From assembly GCA_003156235.1 (NCBI GenBank), contig PMGP01000427.1:2894-12502 (forward strand): 9,609 bases of DNA. The letters are read 5' to 3'. The notes beneath the pieces were generated by a model, which worked only from the letters and a program-made list of their open reading frames with translations, was not told the DNA's origin and did not search any database. The position numbers and the translations under genes were made by a program. Of the stretch, positions 1-6,421 are shown piece after piece (position 1 is the stretch's first letter; each line of letters starts with the position of its first letter). Origin of the DNA: Acidobacteriaceae bacterium (GTDB lineage Bacteria; Acidobacteriota; Terriglobia; Terriglobales; Acidobacteriaceae).

Positions 1-78
1 CCAGGAGGTCGGCGCTACATTCCGGTCATTACCAATTCATGCGGTCATGGTACTAGCTTCAATAAAATGTGGTTTTTG

Positions 79-125
79 CTTTGCGGAAATGTATTTTCAA
101 TCCTTTGCGGAAATGTATTTTCAAT
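79..125. repeat. Tandem pair of 23-nt direct repeats
   Basis: Two identical 23-nt copies lie at 79-101 and 103-125, separated by one base. Each contains the core GCGGAAATGTATTTTC. The second copy also forms one arm of the hairpin at 109-138. Repeated AT-rich motifs of about 20 nt near an edge resemble the multiple terminal repeats of IS21-family insertion sequences. That is an inference from general layout; no transposase is present in the window. Confidence 0.75.
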
Positions 126-138
126 AAGATACATTTCC
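109..138. repeat. Perfect inverted repeat (hairpin) beside the direct repeats
   Basis: GGAAATGTAT (109-118) is exactly reverse-complementary to ATACATTTCC (129-138). A T:G wobble (119:128) and two further A:T pairs (120:127, 121:126) extend the stem to 13 pairs with a CAAT loop. There is no T-run after it, so a rho-independent terminator is not indicated. It may be a transposon-end or protein-binding structure. The rest of 1-331 shows no convincing gene. Confidence 0.6.
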
Positions 139-331
139 TGGGCGGCTCAAGAAGATTCCGCGCGAAGGCCCGAATCTGTTAGCCTTGAGCCTGTTGCGGC
201 GCGGCAGGATCACAGCGTTTGAAGAGAAAATGGACCCTGGCCGGGACTGGTCCACACCCTACCGCCCTGGCCGAAGCCTGCAACGCTTGTCTGTGAGAAG
301 CAAGCAACGCCCTGTTGGAGAGACACTGGAA

Positions 332-2287
332 GTGGGAACTTTTCAGGAATCATCCGCTCCGGACTCGCCCGCAAGCCGACGCAGCCGGCTGCCCGGTTGG
401 GTTATCGGCTACCTGGAACCTTTTCTGGAGCCGCCCAATCCGGATTCGCCCGAAGAACTGCGCTGGCGTCTCCCGCCCTGGCGAGGCGTTTGTGAAGCGG
501 TTCTCTTTCTTGCTTTCACGATCTTCTTTCTGGCATACGGGCTGACTCCGATCTTCGGTGGCGCCAACCTGGGCCTGGTGGGAGCCGATGAACCCCGCTA
601 TGCGCAGATCGCGCATGAGATGCTGGACCGGTTCGACTCGGCGCACACGCTCACGACCAAGCTGAGCGCCTGCGTCACCCCCTATCTCTATGGAAAGCCC
701 TGGCTGGAAAAGCCGGCGCTTTACTACTGGCGTGCAATGTTCGTCTTCCAGGACTTCGGCGTGCATGACTGGACCGCGCGCCTGCCCTCGGCCACCTTCG
801 CCTTCATTATGATCGCGCTCATCTACCTGCATATGCGGCGATTCCGCCCTGGCGGCCATTTGGACGCGGCGCTGATCACCGTGGCCTGCGCGGGGATCAT
901 GGGCTTTTCCCGCGGCGCCTCGACCGATATGCAGATGGCGGCGCCCCTGGCCATCGGTCTGCTGGGCTGGTACGCCTGGTACGAGACCGATTCCAAATTC
1001 TGGCTCTTCGACATCTACTTCTTCACCGGAGTGGCCACGCTGGCCAAGGGGCCGGTGGCGCCGTTTCTGGCCCTCACGATTGTGGCCGCCTTCGCCCTCC
1101 TGCGCCGCGAGTGGTCGCTCCTGCGGCGGTCGTTCTGGTGGCCGGGCGTGCTGTTGTACTTTGCCATCGTGCTGCCCTGGTTCATCGCCGTGCAGCAACA
1201 GAATCCCGACTTTTTCCGCGTTTTTTTCCTGGAACACAATCTGCAGCGCTTTGCCACGGATCGCTATGAACACCAACAGCCTTTCTGGTACTACCTGGTG
1301 GTGGTGCTGCTGGCTCTGATGCCCTGGACGGTGATCGCGGTACGGGCGCTGATCGACGGCATCCGCACCTCGGTTTGCGAGTGGCGTTCGCGCCACTTCG
1401 GCCCGTGCAAGAAGTGCACCGGCCAGCCCGGAGATGCCTTTCCGGAGTTTCTGGTCCTGTGGGCGCTGATTCCCATCGTGTTTTTCTCCTTTTCGCAGTC
1501 CAAGCTGCCCGGCTACATTCTGCCCTCCATTCCGCCCATTACCATCCTCACCGGGGACTATCTTGCCAGGCGCCGTGTGCATGGAATCCAACTCTGGGTG
1601 CTGGTGAGCCACGCGGCGCTCTGCGGCTTGATGACCTTGGTTGCGCTGCTGCTGCCCTGGTTTGTGATTCACAGTCCGACGATGCCGCCCCGGCCAGCGC
1701 TGGGAAGCGGCCAGATACTTGCCTTTATCCGCGAGTGTGGCGGCGAATGCATCCGTGTCATGCCCCCGTGGCAGGCATTAACCGTAGCTCTGCTGGCCTC
1801 CGCCGGTGCTGCGCTGCTGATCATCGTCGTGGTTAAAGGCTTCGGCGCGATTCGGTTGCGCCTGGTCACCACTGCCGTGCTGGTCGTGCTGGTCCTTTAT
1901 CTTTATGGCGTCGGTCCGGTCTTCGGCATTCCAGCCATCGGCGCAACCAAACAGGTGGTTCACCTGCTGGATCGCACCTACTCCGCGCGTCCGCTGGCCG
2001 ACCGGCTGGCTGCTTATGCCCCCGGCGACGAAACGGTGGCCGTCTTCCGCGTCCGGCGCGACGTCGAATATGGCCTCGCCTTCTATCGCAATCGCGAGGT
2101 GGTCAACTACACCGTGAAAGGCGTGCCGGATCAACAGCATCTGCTGGTGGCGCAGGTAACTGGAAAAGGCGGCGCGGATCTGCACACCACGGCCGCGCTC
2201 GAAGAGTTGCTGGGAGACCGGCACTATGAGCAGCTCTTCAGTTGGCCGGAGCAGGGCCTGATGGTCTACAAAGTGGACAGCCAGTAA
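332..2287 (+). CDS. ArnT/PMT-like GT-C family membrane glycosyltransferase
   Basis: This is a large polytopic inner-membrane protein of the GT-C superfamily (PMT/ArnT, GT39/GT83 type). Such enzymes move a sugar from a polyprenyl-phosphate donor to lipid A, protein or another envelope acceptor. The acidic motif GADEPRYAQIAHEM, with Asp86-Glu87 in the first periplasmic loop, matches the DE-x-RYAE signature of ArnT-like enzymes. It follows the first membrane segment (about residues 51-73), and many hydrophobic helices follow. A soluble tail runs from about residue 540 to 651. I chose the GTG at 332 because GGAGAG lies 9 nt upstream. In-frame alternatives are ATG 230 and TTG 185, which would add 34 or 49 residues with no clear ribosome site. 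The actual sugar and acceptor cannot be read from the sequence, so arnT is not assigned. No companion polymyxin-resistance genes are adjacent. Confidence 0.88.
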   Translation: MGTFQESSAPDSPASRRSRLPGWVIGYLEPFLEPPNPDSPEELRWRLPPWRGVCEAVLFLAFTIFFLAYGLTPIFGGANLGLVGADEPRYAQIAHEMLDRFDSAHTLTTKLSACVTPYLYGKPWLEKPALYYWRAMFVFQDFGVHDWTARLPSATFAFIMIALIYLHMRRFRPGGHLDAALITVACAGIMGFSRGASTDMQMAAPLAIGLLGWYAWYETDSKFWLFDIYFFTGVATLAKGPVAPFLALTIVAAFALLRREWSLLRRSFWWPGVLLYFAIVLPWFIAVQQQNPDFFRVFFLEHNLQRFATDRYEHQQPFWYYLVVVLLALMPWTVIAVRALIDGIRTSVCEWRSRHFGPCKKCTGQPGDAFPEFLVLWALIPIVFFSFSQSKLPGYILPSIPPITILTGDYLARRRVHGIQLWVLVSHAALCGLMTLVALLLPWFVIHSPTMPPRPALGSGQILAFIRECGGECIRVMPPWQALTVALLASAGAALLIIVVVKGFGAIRLRLVTTAVLVVLVLYLYGVGPVFGIPAIGATKQVVHLLDRTYSARPLADRLAAYAPGDETVAVFRVRRDVEYGLAFYRNREVVNYTVKGVPDQQHLLVAQVTGKGGADLHTTAALEELLGDRHYEQLFSWPEQGLMVYKVDSQ

Positions 2288-2293
2288 GTGAAT

Positions 2294-2314
2294 ACAGGGA
2301 ACAGGGAACAGGAA
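2294..2314 (+). repeat. Heptamer repeat array, left arm (ACAGGGA units)
   Basis: Three tandem 7-mers, ACAGGGA, ACAGGGA and ACAGGAA, begin 6 nt after the glycosyltransferase stop codon. They are roughly complementary to the array at 2472-2502, so the two can fold as arms of a long hairpin. The 157-nt core between the arms shows no convincing gene. Confidence 0.8.
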
Positions 2315-2471
2315 TCAGCTATAGCATTCTCGCAATTTGTCCAGTGCGGACTTCTTTCTTTCCCATCCTGCAGGAGAAAAGGCGCTAGGATATGACACAA
2401 AGTGACTTTGCTCAATTTGCGAATAAGATCAACTTCATTAGGCAGCGAACTTATCGCGGTTCACGTCTATC

Positions 2472-2502
2472 TGTTCCCTGTTCCCTATTCCCTGTTCCCT
2501 GC
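2472..2502 (+). repeat. Heptamer repeat array, right arm (TGTTCCC units)
   Basis: Four tandem 7-mers, TGTTCCC, TGTTCCC, TATTCCC and TGTTCCC, plus a partial unit end 15 nt before the GNAT start codon. They are the inverted counterpart of the array at 2294-2314. Depending on the promoter, this arm would lie in the 5' untranslated region of the acetyltransferase mRNA. Confidence 0.8.
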
Positions 2503-2506
2503 CTTT

Positions 2507-2516
2507 AGAGGAGAAG
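2507..2516 (+). promoter_or_regulatory. Ribosome binding site of the GNAT gene
   Basis: AGAGGAGAAG directly precedes the ATG at 2518. The AGGAG core (2509-2513) ends 4 nt before the start codon. It fixes this start and lies immediately after the heptamer array. Confidence 0.75.
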
Positions 2517-2517
2517 C

Positions 2518-3501
2518 ATGGCATCAGGCGCTTCCTTCGAGATCCTCGACCTGCGGCATTTTGCGGCGCCGGCGTTGCGCCCCGTGCTAGAGGTGGAGGG
2601 TGAACTGTGGACGCAGCGCCTGCATTGGGATTACCGCGTATCAATCAACCTGCTGATGCAGTATCTCGATAACCACATGCTGCCCGGCTACGCGGGTCTG
2701 GAGGCGGGCCGGATTACCGGCTATGTCTTCTGCATCTATGAAGAGACCAAGGCGGTCATCGGCGACGTCTTTGCGTTGCCCGGCCCGCATGCCGAGGCCA
2801 GGTCCGCCCGCGAAATCGAGGAAACGCTTCTCCTGCACATCATTGAGTTGCTTGTGAACTCGCCCCAGGTGGACCGCGTGGAATCGCAACTGCTGCTGCA
2901 CCCCTCGGGCTCCCTCTCCGGAGTCTTTCGCGATGCGGGCTTCCAGGTTCACCGGCGGCTCTTCATGGTGCGGCAGCTCGCGGACTGCTATTCCTCGCCC
3001 CGCGTAATCCTGCCTGACGGGCTGGAGTTGCGTCCCTGGCGCGAAGAGGATCTGGACTCCGCCGGGCGGCTTATCTCCGCGGCTTACCACGGCCATCCCG
3101 ACAGCGTGGTCAACGACCAGTACCGCTCGGTCCACGGATCGATGCGTTTTCTCAACAACATTGTCCGCTTCTCGGGCTGCGGCGCTTTCTCCGCGCAGGT
3201 ATCGCACGTGATTATGGATCGCGCCAGCCAGGAGATGGTGGCCCTGGTGCTGGGTTCGCGGGTCAGCCCGCAGAGCGGCCACATCACCCAGCTCTGCGTT
3301 CATCCCGAGTTTCGCCGCCGCGGACTGGCCCGCATATTGCTCACCCTGGCCGCCTCCTGCTTCCTGCGCCAAGGCGTCACCGAAATCTCTCTCACCGTAA
3401 CAGAAGCCAACACCGAGGCCATTGAACTCTATCGCGTCGAAGGCTACGACTGCACGCACAGCTTCGACGCCGCCGTCTGGCAGCGGAACAGGGTGGTTTG
3501 A
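2518..3501 (+). CDS. GNAT family N-acetyltransferase with two GNAT-like halves
   Basis: This is an acetyl-CoA-dependent N-acetyltransferase of the GNAT superfamily, expected in the cytoplasm. The 327-residue protein is about twice the length of a single GNAT domain. The C-terminal half (about 170-325) carries the acetyl-CoA pyrophosphate-binding motif A, CVHPEFRRRGLARIL, with Arg266-Arg268-Gly269-Ala271 in the R/Q-x-x-G-x-G/A position. It is followed by the TEANTEAIELY strand-helix typical of motif B. The N-terminal half (about 8-165) has the same strand-helix rhythm but no clear motif A, so it looks like a degenerate GNAT domain, as in MshD-like tandem proteins. The substrate is unknown. The gene follows the glycosyltransferase in the same direction but across 230 nt with repeats, so co-transcription is doubtful. 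Codon use is GC-rich like the flanking core genes. Confidence 0.88.
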   Translation: MASGASFEILDLRHFAAPALRPVLEVEGELWTQRLHWDYRVSINLLMQYLDNHMLPGYAGLEAGRITGYVFCIYEETKAVIGDVFALPGPHAEARSAREIEETLLLHIIELLVNSPQVDRVESQLLLHPSGSLSGVFRDAGFQVHRRLFMVRQLADCYSSPRVILPDGLELRPWREEDLDSAGRLISAAYHGHPDSVVNDQYRSVHGSMRFLNNIVRFSGCGAFSAQVSHVIMDRASQEMVALVLGSRVSPQSGHITQLCVHPEFRRRGLARILLTLAASCFLRQGVTEISLTVTEANTEAIELYRVEGYDCTHSFDAAVWQRNRVV

Positions 3502-3647
3502 TGGGAAATCTGGATGCTGTTGTGAAAAAATCTGATCTGTATTAGGTCGATTAACGGCAAAGGGCAATCTTCTATCTGTAGTAGACTTGGGCTAACGTGG
3601 AAGGGAATTTCCTTTACTGCTGTGCGCATGATTTGTCGTTGGCAGAA

Positions 3648-3675
3648 TTGACATTCCAGAAAAGGCTTCAATAAT
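3648..3675 (+). promoter_or_regulatory. Candidate sigma-70 promoter overlapping the methyltransferase start
   Basis: A consensus -35 box TTGACA (3648-3653) is followed after 16 nt by AATAAT (3670-3675), a 5-of-6 match to the -10 consensus. The -10 box includes the first two bases of the predicted ATG at 3674. Transcription from it would therefore start a few bases inside the gene. Either it is a chance match, or it serves a downstream start, or it drives a short-leader message. An AAGG at 3662-3665 is a weak ribosome site for the ATG. Confidence 0.4.
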
Positions 3676-4603
3676 GAGCGGAAAGCGGTTGAGCGAAAAA
3701 TCAGAGTTGTTCTATTCGACTGCTTTAGGCAGAGCGTTTTTAGGCGATACGCTCGCGCTTTTGCCTACAATTCCAGATAAATCTATTGATCTGATCCTTA
3801 CCTCTCCGCCCTTTGCATTAAAGCGCAAGAAAGAATATGGAAATGAGGATGAGGACAAGTACGTTGAATGGTTTATGGATTTCGCACGGCATTTTTATCG
3901 CATCTTAAGCCCTAACGGGTCGTTCGTGCTTGACTTGGGGGGTGCATATATGCCGGGCTTCCCTGTCCGCAGCATTTACCAGTTTGAGTTGTTAGTTAGG
4001 CTCGTCCGCGAAACTGGATTCTACCTTGCGCAAGAGTTTTACCACTACAATCCAGCACGATTACCAGCTCCCGCCGAATGGGTGAATGTACGCCGAATTC
4101 GCGTGAAGGATAGCGTTAACGTAGTTTGGTGGTTATCCAAGTCGCAAAACCCGAAGGCTGATAATCGCAAGGTTTTGAAGCCCTATAGCGATAGCATGAT
4201 GAACCTTTTCAAAAACGGCTACACTGCCAAACTTCGGCCAAGCGGACACGATATATCAGATAAGTTTAGTAAGAATAATGGTGGTGCAATTCCACCCAAT
4301 CTGCTTGAACTGGCCAATACGGATAGCAATAGCAACTACCAGAAAATGTGCAGAGAGGCAGGAGTAAAGGTTCACCCTGCTCGTTTTCCTTCAGGCTTTG
4401 CAGATTTCTTTATTAAATTTCTGACTAATGAGAAAGATCTGGTGTTTGACCCATTCGCTGGATCAAATACTACAGGCTTGGTGGCCGAAACGCTTGGCCG
4501 ATATTGGCTTGCATCAGAGCTCTCGGAAGAATATCTTAAAGGAAGCATTTTTCGTTTTGATCGCAGACTGCTTCAGCTTGCTACACACGGACGGTTGGCA
4601 TAA
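3674..4603 (+). CDS. Type II DNA (cytosine-N4-)-methyltransferase, M.PvuII-like
   Basis: This is the modification enzyme of a restriction-modification system; it transfers a methyl group from S-adenosylmethionine to cytosine N4 in DNA. Catalytic motif IV is TSPPF (Thr43-Phe47), the S-P-P form typical of N4-cytosine enzymes rather than the DPPY of most adenine enzymes. The SAM-binding motif DPFAGSNTTG (259-268) lies near the C-terminus, giving the beta-class order IV before I. From memory, the stretches TSPPFALKRKKEYGN, AEWVNVRRIRVKDSVN, RPSGHDI and GGAIPPNLL align strongly with M.PvuII (CAGCTG, N4mC). The same or a related target is therefore likely but unproven. The length, 309 aa, is slightly under M.PvuII. 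It is the first gene of a GC-poor two-gene operon; its stop is 2 nt before the nuclease start. No ATG, GTG or TTG lies in frame upstream before a stop. It looks horizontally acquired. Confidence 0.93.
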   Translation: MSGKRLSEKSELFYSTALGRAFLGDTLALLPTIPDKSIDLILTSPPFALKRKKEYGNEDEDKYVEWFMDFARHFYRILSPNGSFVLDLGGAYMPGFPVRSIYQFELLVRLVRETGFYLAQEFYHYNPARLPAPAEWVNVRRIRVKDSVNVVWWLSKSQNPKADNRKVLKPYSDSMMNLFKNGYTAKLRPSGHDISDKFSKNNGGAIPPNLLELANTDSNSNYQKMCREAGVKVHPARFPSGFADFFIKFLTNEKDLVFDPFAGSNTTGLVAETLGRYWLASELSEEYLKGSIFRFDRRLLQLATHGRLA

Positions 4604-4605
4604 CG

Positions 4606-5595
4606 ATGATGGCTATCACACTGAACGCCGCAGAACTTCTTAATCAGGTCTTGCGATCTATCGATGAGAGTGGATGGAGTGCGCTCATTCGCGACGCCCA
4701 TAAGCCTTTTCGTCTTCGCGTGTACCGAGGCGATGAACACGGTTTTGACGTTTGCATTTACATATGGAATTGCTCTCATGGAGGAGGCTCTGCCCGTTCA
4801 AGTGACGAGTACCGTGTGCAAGTCACGAGCGTCGTTCCAGCTTCGGTCCATGGGGAAACCACTCTACTTCTTGGTTGGCATCCAGGTTATGGCGTATTCG
4901 TAGGATTCGATATTACAAAGCATGAGGGTCAATCGTCTCAATCCCCATCGATTCAAGTTAAAGAGGAAGCGTTAATCGGTGCACATTCTCATGCTTTTGC
5001 AATTCATTACAGGCATAATGGTGAAATCGCCGTTGCTTTTCGTCCTGAATTCCTGGTCGACTACGCACTAAATGCGGTTTCCTTGCATTCGACGGGAAAA
5101 GTCGCCGAAGACCTGTCTTTACTGAATCACCTCGACACCCTTACAGATTCCCAGATTGTGACTGTGGAGGACCGAGATCGTCGGGTAGTCTTGTCACAGA
5201 TGGCCCGTAAATATCGCGCTACGGATTTTAGCAGGCGGGTTCTTGGTGCATATAGTCATCGATGTGCAGCATGCGGAATCCAGTTAGAATTGATTGATGC
5301 TGCACATATTATTCCTGTTGCAGCATCAACAAGTACTGACGAAACAAAGAATGGAGTAGCATTCTGCAAGTTACATCACGCCGCTTTTGACCGTAATTTA
5401 ATCTCATTCGATGTGCAGTACAAGATCGAGATCAGCGAAACTGAAGTTTCTCGATTAGCCTCTGCAAACCTCGCAGGAGGCCTGGATGTGTTCAAGAAGC
5501 ATCTGCGGACCGCGATCATACTTCCCAACGACCGTCGTGACTATCCGCCTCCACAATACATTGAAGAGGCCCGCAAAGTACGGAATTGGGCCTGA
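4606..5595 (+). CDS. HNH restriction endonuclease partner (HNH_2-type nuclease domain)
   Basis: This is probably the nuclease of the R-M pair, expected to cut DNA that its neighbour has not methylated. The C-terminal domain has a complete beta-beta-alpha-metal HNH fold signature: Cys220-x2-Cys223, DAAHIIP with His234, Asn249 in KNG, Cys254, and LHH with His257-His258. His234, Asn249 and His258 fit the catalytic HNH triad, and Cys220, Cys223, Cys254 and His257 fit a structural zinc site, as in HNH_2 (PF13391) proteins. The N-terminal ~200 residues contain a beta-rich segment (LLLGWHPGYGVFVGFD, then SPSIQVKEEAL) and are presumed to recognise DNA. I do not recognise them as the PvuII nuclease. 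The gene starts at ATGATG 2 nt after the methyltransferase stop, so translational coupling is likely. No controller (C) gene is present. It is GC-poor like its partner. Confidence 0.85.
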   Translation: MMAITLNAAELLNQVLRSIDESGWSALIRDAHKPFRLRVYRGDEHGFDVCIYIWNCSHGGGSARSSDEYRVQVTSVVPASVHGETTLLLGWHPGYGVFVGFDITKHEGQSSQSPSIQVKEEALIGAHSHAFAIHYRHNGEIAVAFRPEFLVDYALNAVSLHSTGKVAEDLSLLNHLDTLTDSQIVTVEDRDRRVVLSQMARKYRATDFSRRVLGAYSHRCAACGIQLELIDAAHIIPVAASTSTDETKNGVAFCKLHHAAFDRNLISFDVQYKIEISETEVSRLASANLAGGLDVFKKHLRTAIILPNDRRDYPPPQYIEEARKVRNWA

Positions 5596-5628
5596 TTATG
5601 CCCAGGAGCCAAAATCTCAATCGGGCGC

Positions 5629-5820
5629 TTATCGCGCAATAAAATACATCAGCCAGCTAAGCACAATCGCCGAGGCCACAAACAACACAAAGCAATAAAT
5701 TCCGTAGCGGATCATGTCTCGCGGCTTCTCGCGCTGGGTGATGCCGAAGACCGTTGACGCGAAGAGAGCAAAGAGCACAACCGCCGCGAAGTGAGAGGGC
5801 TGAAAAATTGCATTGCCCAT
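5629..5820 (-). CDS. Small two-TM membrane protein, unknown function
   Basis: This 63-residue hydrophobic protein has two predicted membrane helices, at about residues 11-27 and 38-60. A short basic loop between them (REKPRDMIR) would favour a cytoplasmic loop. Its ATG overlaps the TGA of the upstream gene by one base, and GGAGG sits just before it within that gene (complement of 5828-5832), so the two are translationally coupled. It converges on the HNH nuclease gene with 33 nt between the stops. I do not recognise a family. The coupled arrangement suggests it works with, or next to, the DUF6677-like protein. Confidence 0.75.
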   Translation of the reverse strand: MGNAIFQPSHFAAVVLFALFASTVFGITQREKPRDMIRYGIYCFVLFVASAIVLSWLMYFIAR

Positions 5821-6230
5821 CAGGATTTCCTCCCGGTCTTCAGATTGTGCGCGTCCACGGCGGCAATGATGTTCAGCAGGCCGGCCACCACGATGAAGCG
5901 CGTGCCCCAGTCGGCGGTGGTCACCTGCACCTGCACATCGCCCAGGCCAAGCATCCGGCTGAGGACGTAAGGCAGCCCGTTGCCCAGGTCACCGGCGAGC
6001 CCCAGAAGGTCCAGAATGTCGTGCGCGCCTGCATAAACCTTTCCCTGCATCAAGAGGCCCAGCACGAACATGCCGAGAATCGACGCCGCCAGCAGCGCCC
6101 CGCGTCCCCACTTGCGCAGCAGAAAATGCCCGCCGCCCGGCACCAGCCAACCGGCAATCAGGGGAAGGTAGACAAACCCTTCTTGAGAGCCGGATTTCGT
6201 CGAAGTCTTCTTGTTTTCTTCAGTTGCCAT
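5820..6230 (-). CDS. DUF6677-like integral membrane protein
   Basis: This 136-residue membrane protein has a short charged N-terminus (MATEENKKTSTKSGSQ) followed by hydrophobic segments at about 19-32, 44-62 and 109-127. The motif GWLVPGGGHFLLRKWGRG (Pro31, Gly32-34, His35) resembles the P-G-x-G-H-x-x-x-x-x-x-x-R-G pattern of DUF6677-type proteins common in Acidobacteriota. That family name is from memory and uncertain. Its function is unknown. The ATG at 6230 is preferred; a GTG at 6251 would add seven residues (MRYSQKC) without a ribosome site. TATAGT on the minus strand (6237-6242) could be a -10 box for a very short leader. It heads a two-gene unit with the 63-aa protein through a 1-nt stop/start overlap. 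Confidence 0.75.
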   Translation of the reverse strand: MATEENKKTSTKSGSQEGFVYLPLIAGWLVPGGGHFLLRKWGRGALLAASILGMFVLGLLMQGKVYAGAHDILDLLGLAGDLGNGLPYVLSRMLGLGDVQVQVTTADWGTRFIVVAGLLNIIAAVDAHNLKTGRKS

Positions 6231-6254
6231 GCACTTTTGACTATAACGCACCGA

Positions 6255-6289
6255 ACAGGGGTCAGGGGTCAGAGATCAGGGGTCAGGGA
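6255..6289 (+). repeat. Heptamer repeat array, left arm (TCAGGGG units)
   Basis: Five tandem 7-mers run without interruption: ACAGGGG, TCAGGGG, TCAGAGA, TCAGGGG and TCAGGGA. They lie just upstream of the DUF6677-like gene on the minus strand. They are imperfectly complementary to the array at 6391-6421, with a 101-nt core between them that shows no gene. Confidence 0.85.
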
Positions 6290-6390
6290 ATGGTCAACAC
6301 ACTGAATTGCGCCGATTGACGCCCTTCAACAATGTATTTCGAGAAATGCTTTCATATACGGAGGGAGGGTTTGATAGTCGGCTTTGCGTT

Positions 6391-6421
6391 TCTGATCCCT
6401 GATCTCTGATCTCTGATCCCT
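6391..6421 (+). repeat. Heptamer repeat array, right arm, abutting a stop codon
   Basis: Four 7-mers, TCTGATC, CCTGATC, TCTGATC and TCTGATC, plus CCT run to 6421. They overlap the minus-strand TAG (6420-6422) of the M24 peptidase gene. The array is the inverted counterpart of 6255-6289 and could form the far arm of a long hairpin in the 3' end of the peptidase message. Confidence 0.85.

Noticed and set aside
350..1672. Long minus-strand open frame opposite the glycosyltransferase
   Set aside because: Its protein is rich in Gln, His, Arg and Gly with no domain, the usual shadow of a GC-rich gene. The plus strand has a clear GT-C motif.
2392..2508. 38-codon frame starting ATG 2392 that runs through the heptamer array
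   Set aside because: Its last third is translated repeat (SVPCSLFPVPCL), with no conserved features and no strong ribosome site.
2641..3567. Long minus-strand open frame opposite the GNAT gene
   Set aside because: It has no recognisable motif and a low-complexity shadow composition; the plus strand carries a good ribosome site and the GNAT motif A.
5586..5605. Inverted repeat TTGGGC/GCCCAG around the HNH stop codon as a terminator
   Set aside because: It has only about six pairs, including a wobble, an 8-nt loop overlapping the stop, and no T-run on either strand.
6255..6421. Heptamer arrays as a CRISPR-like array
   Set aside because: Units are contiguous 7-mers with no spacers and there are no cas genes; this is simple tandem repetition.
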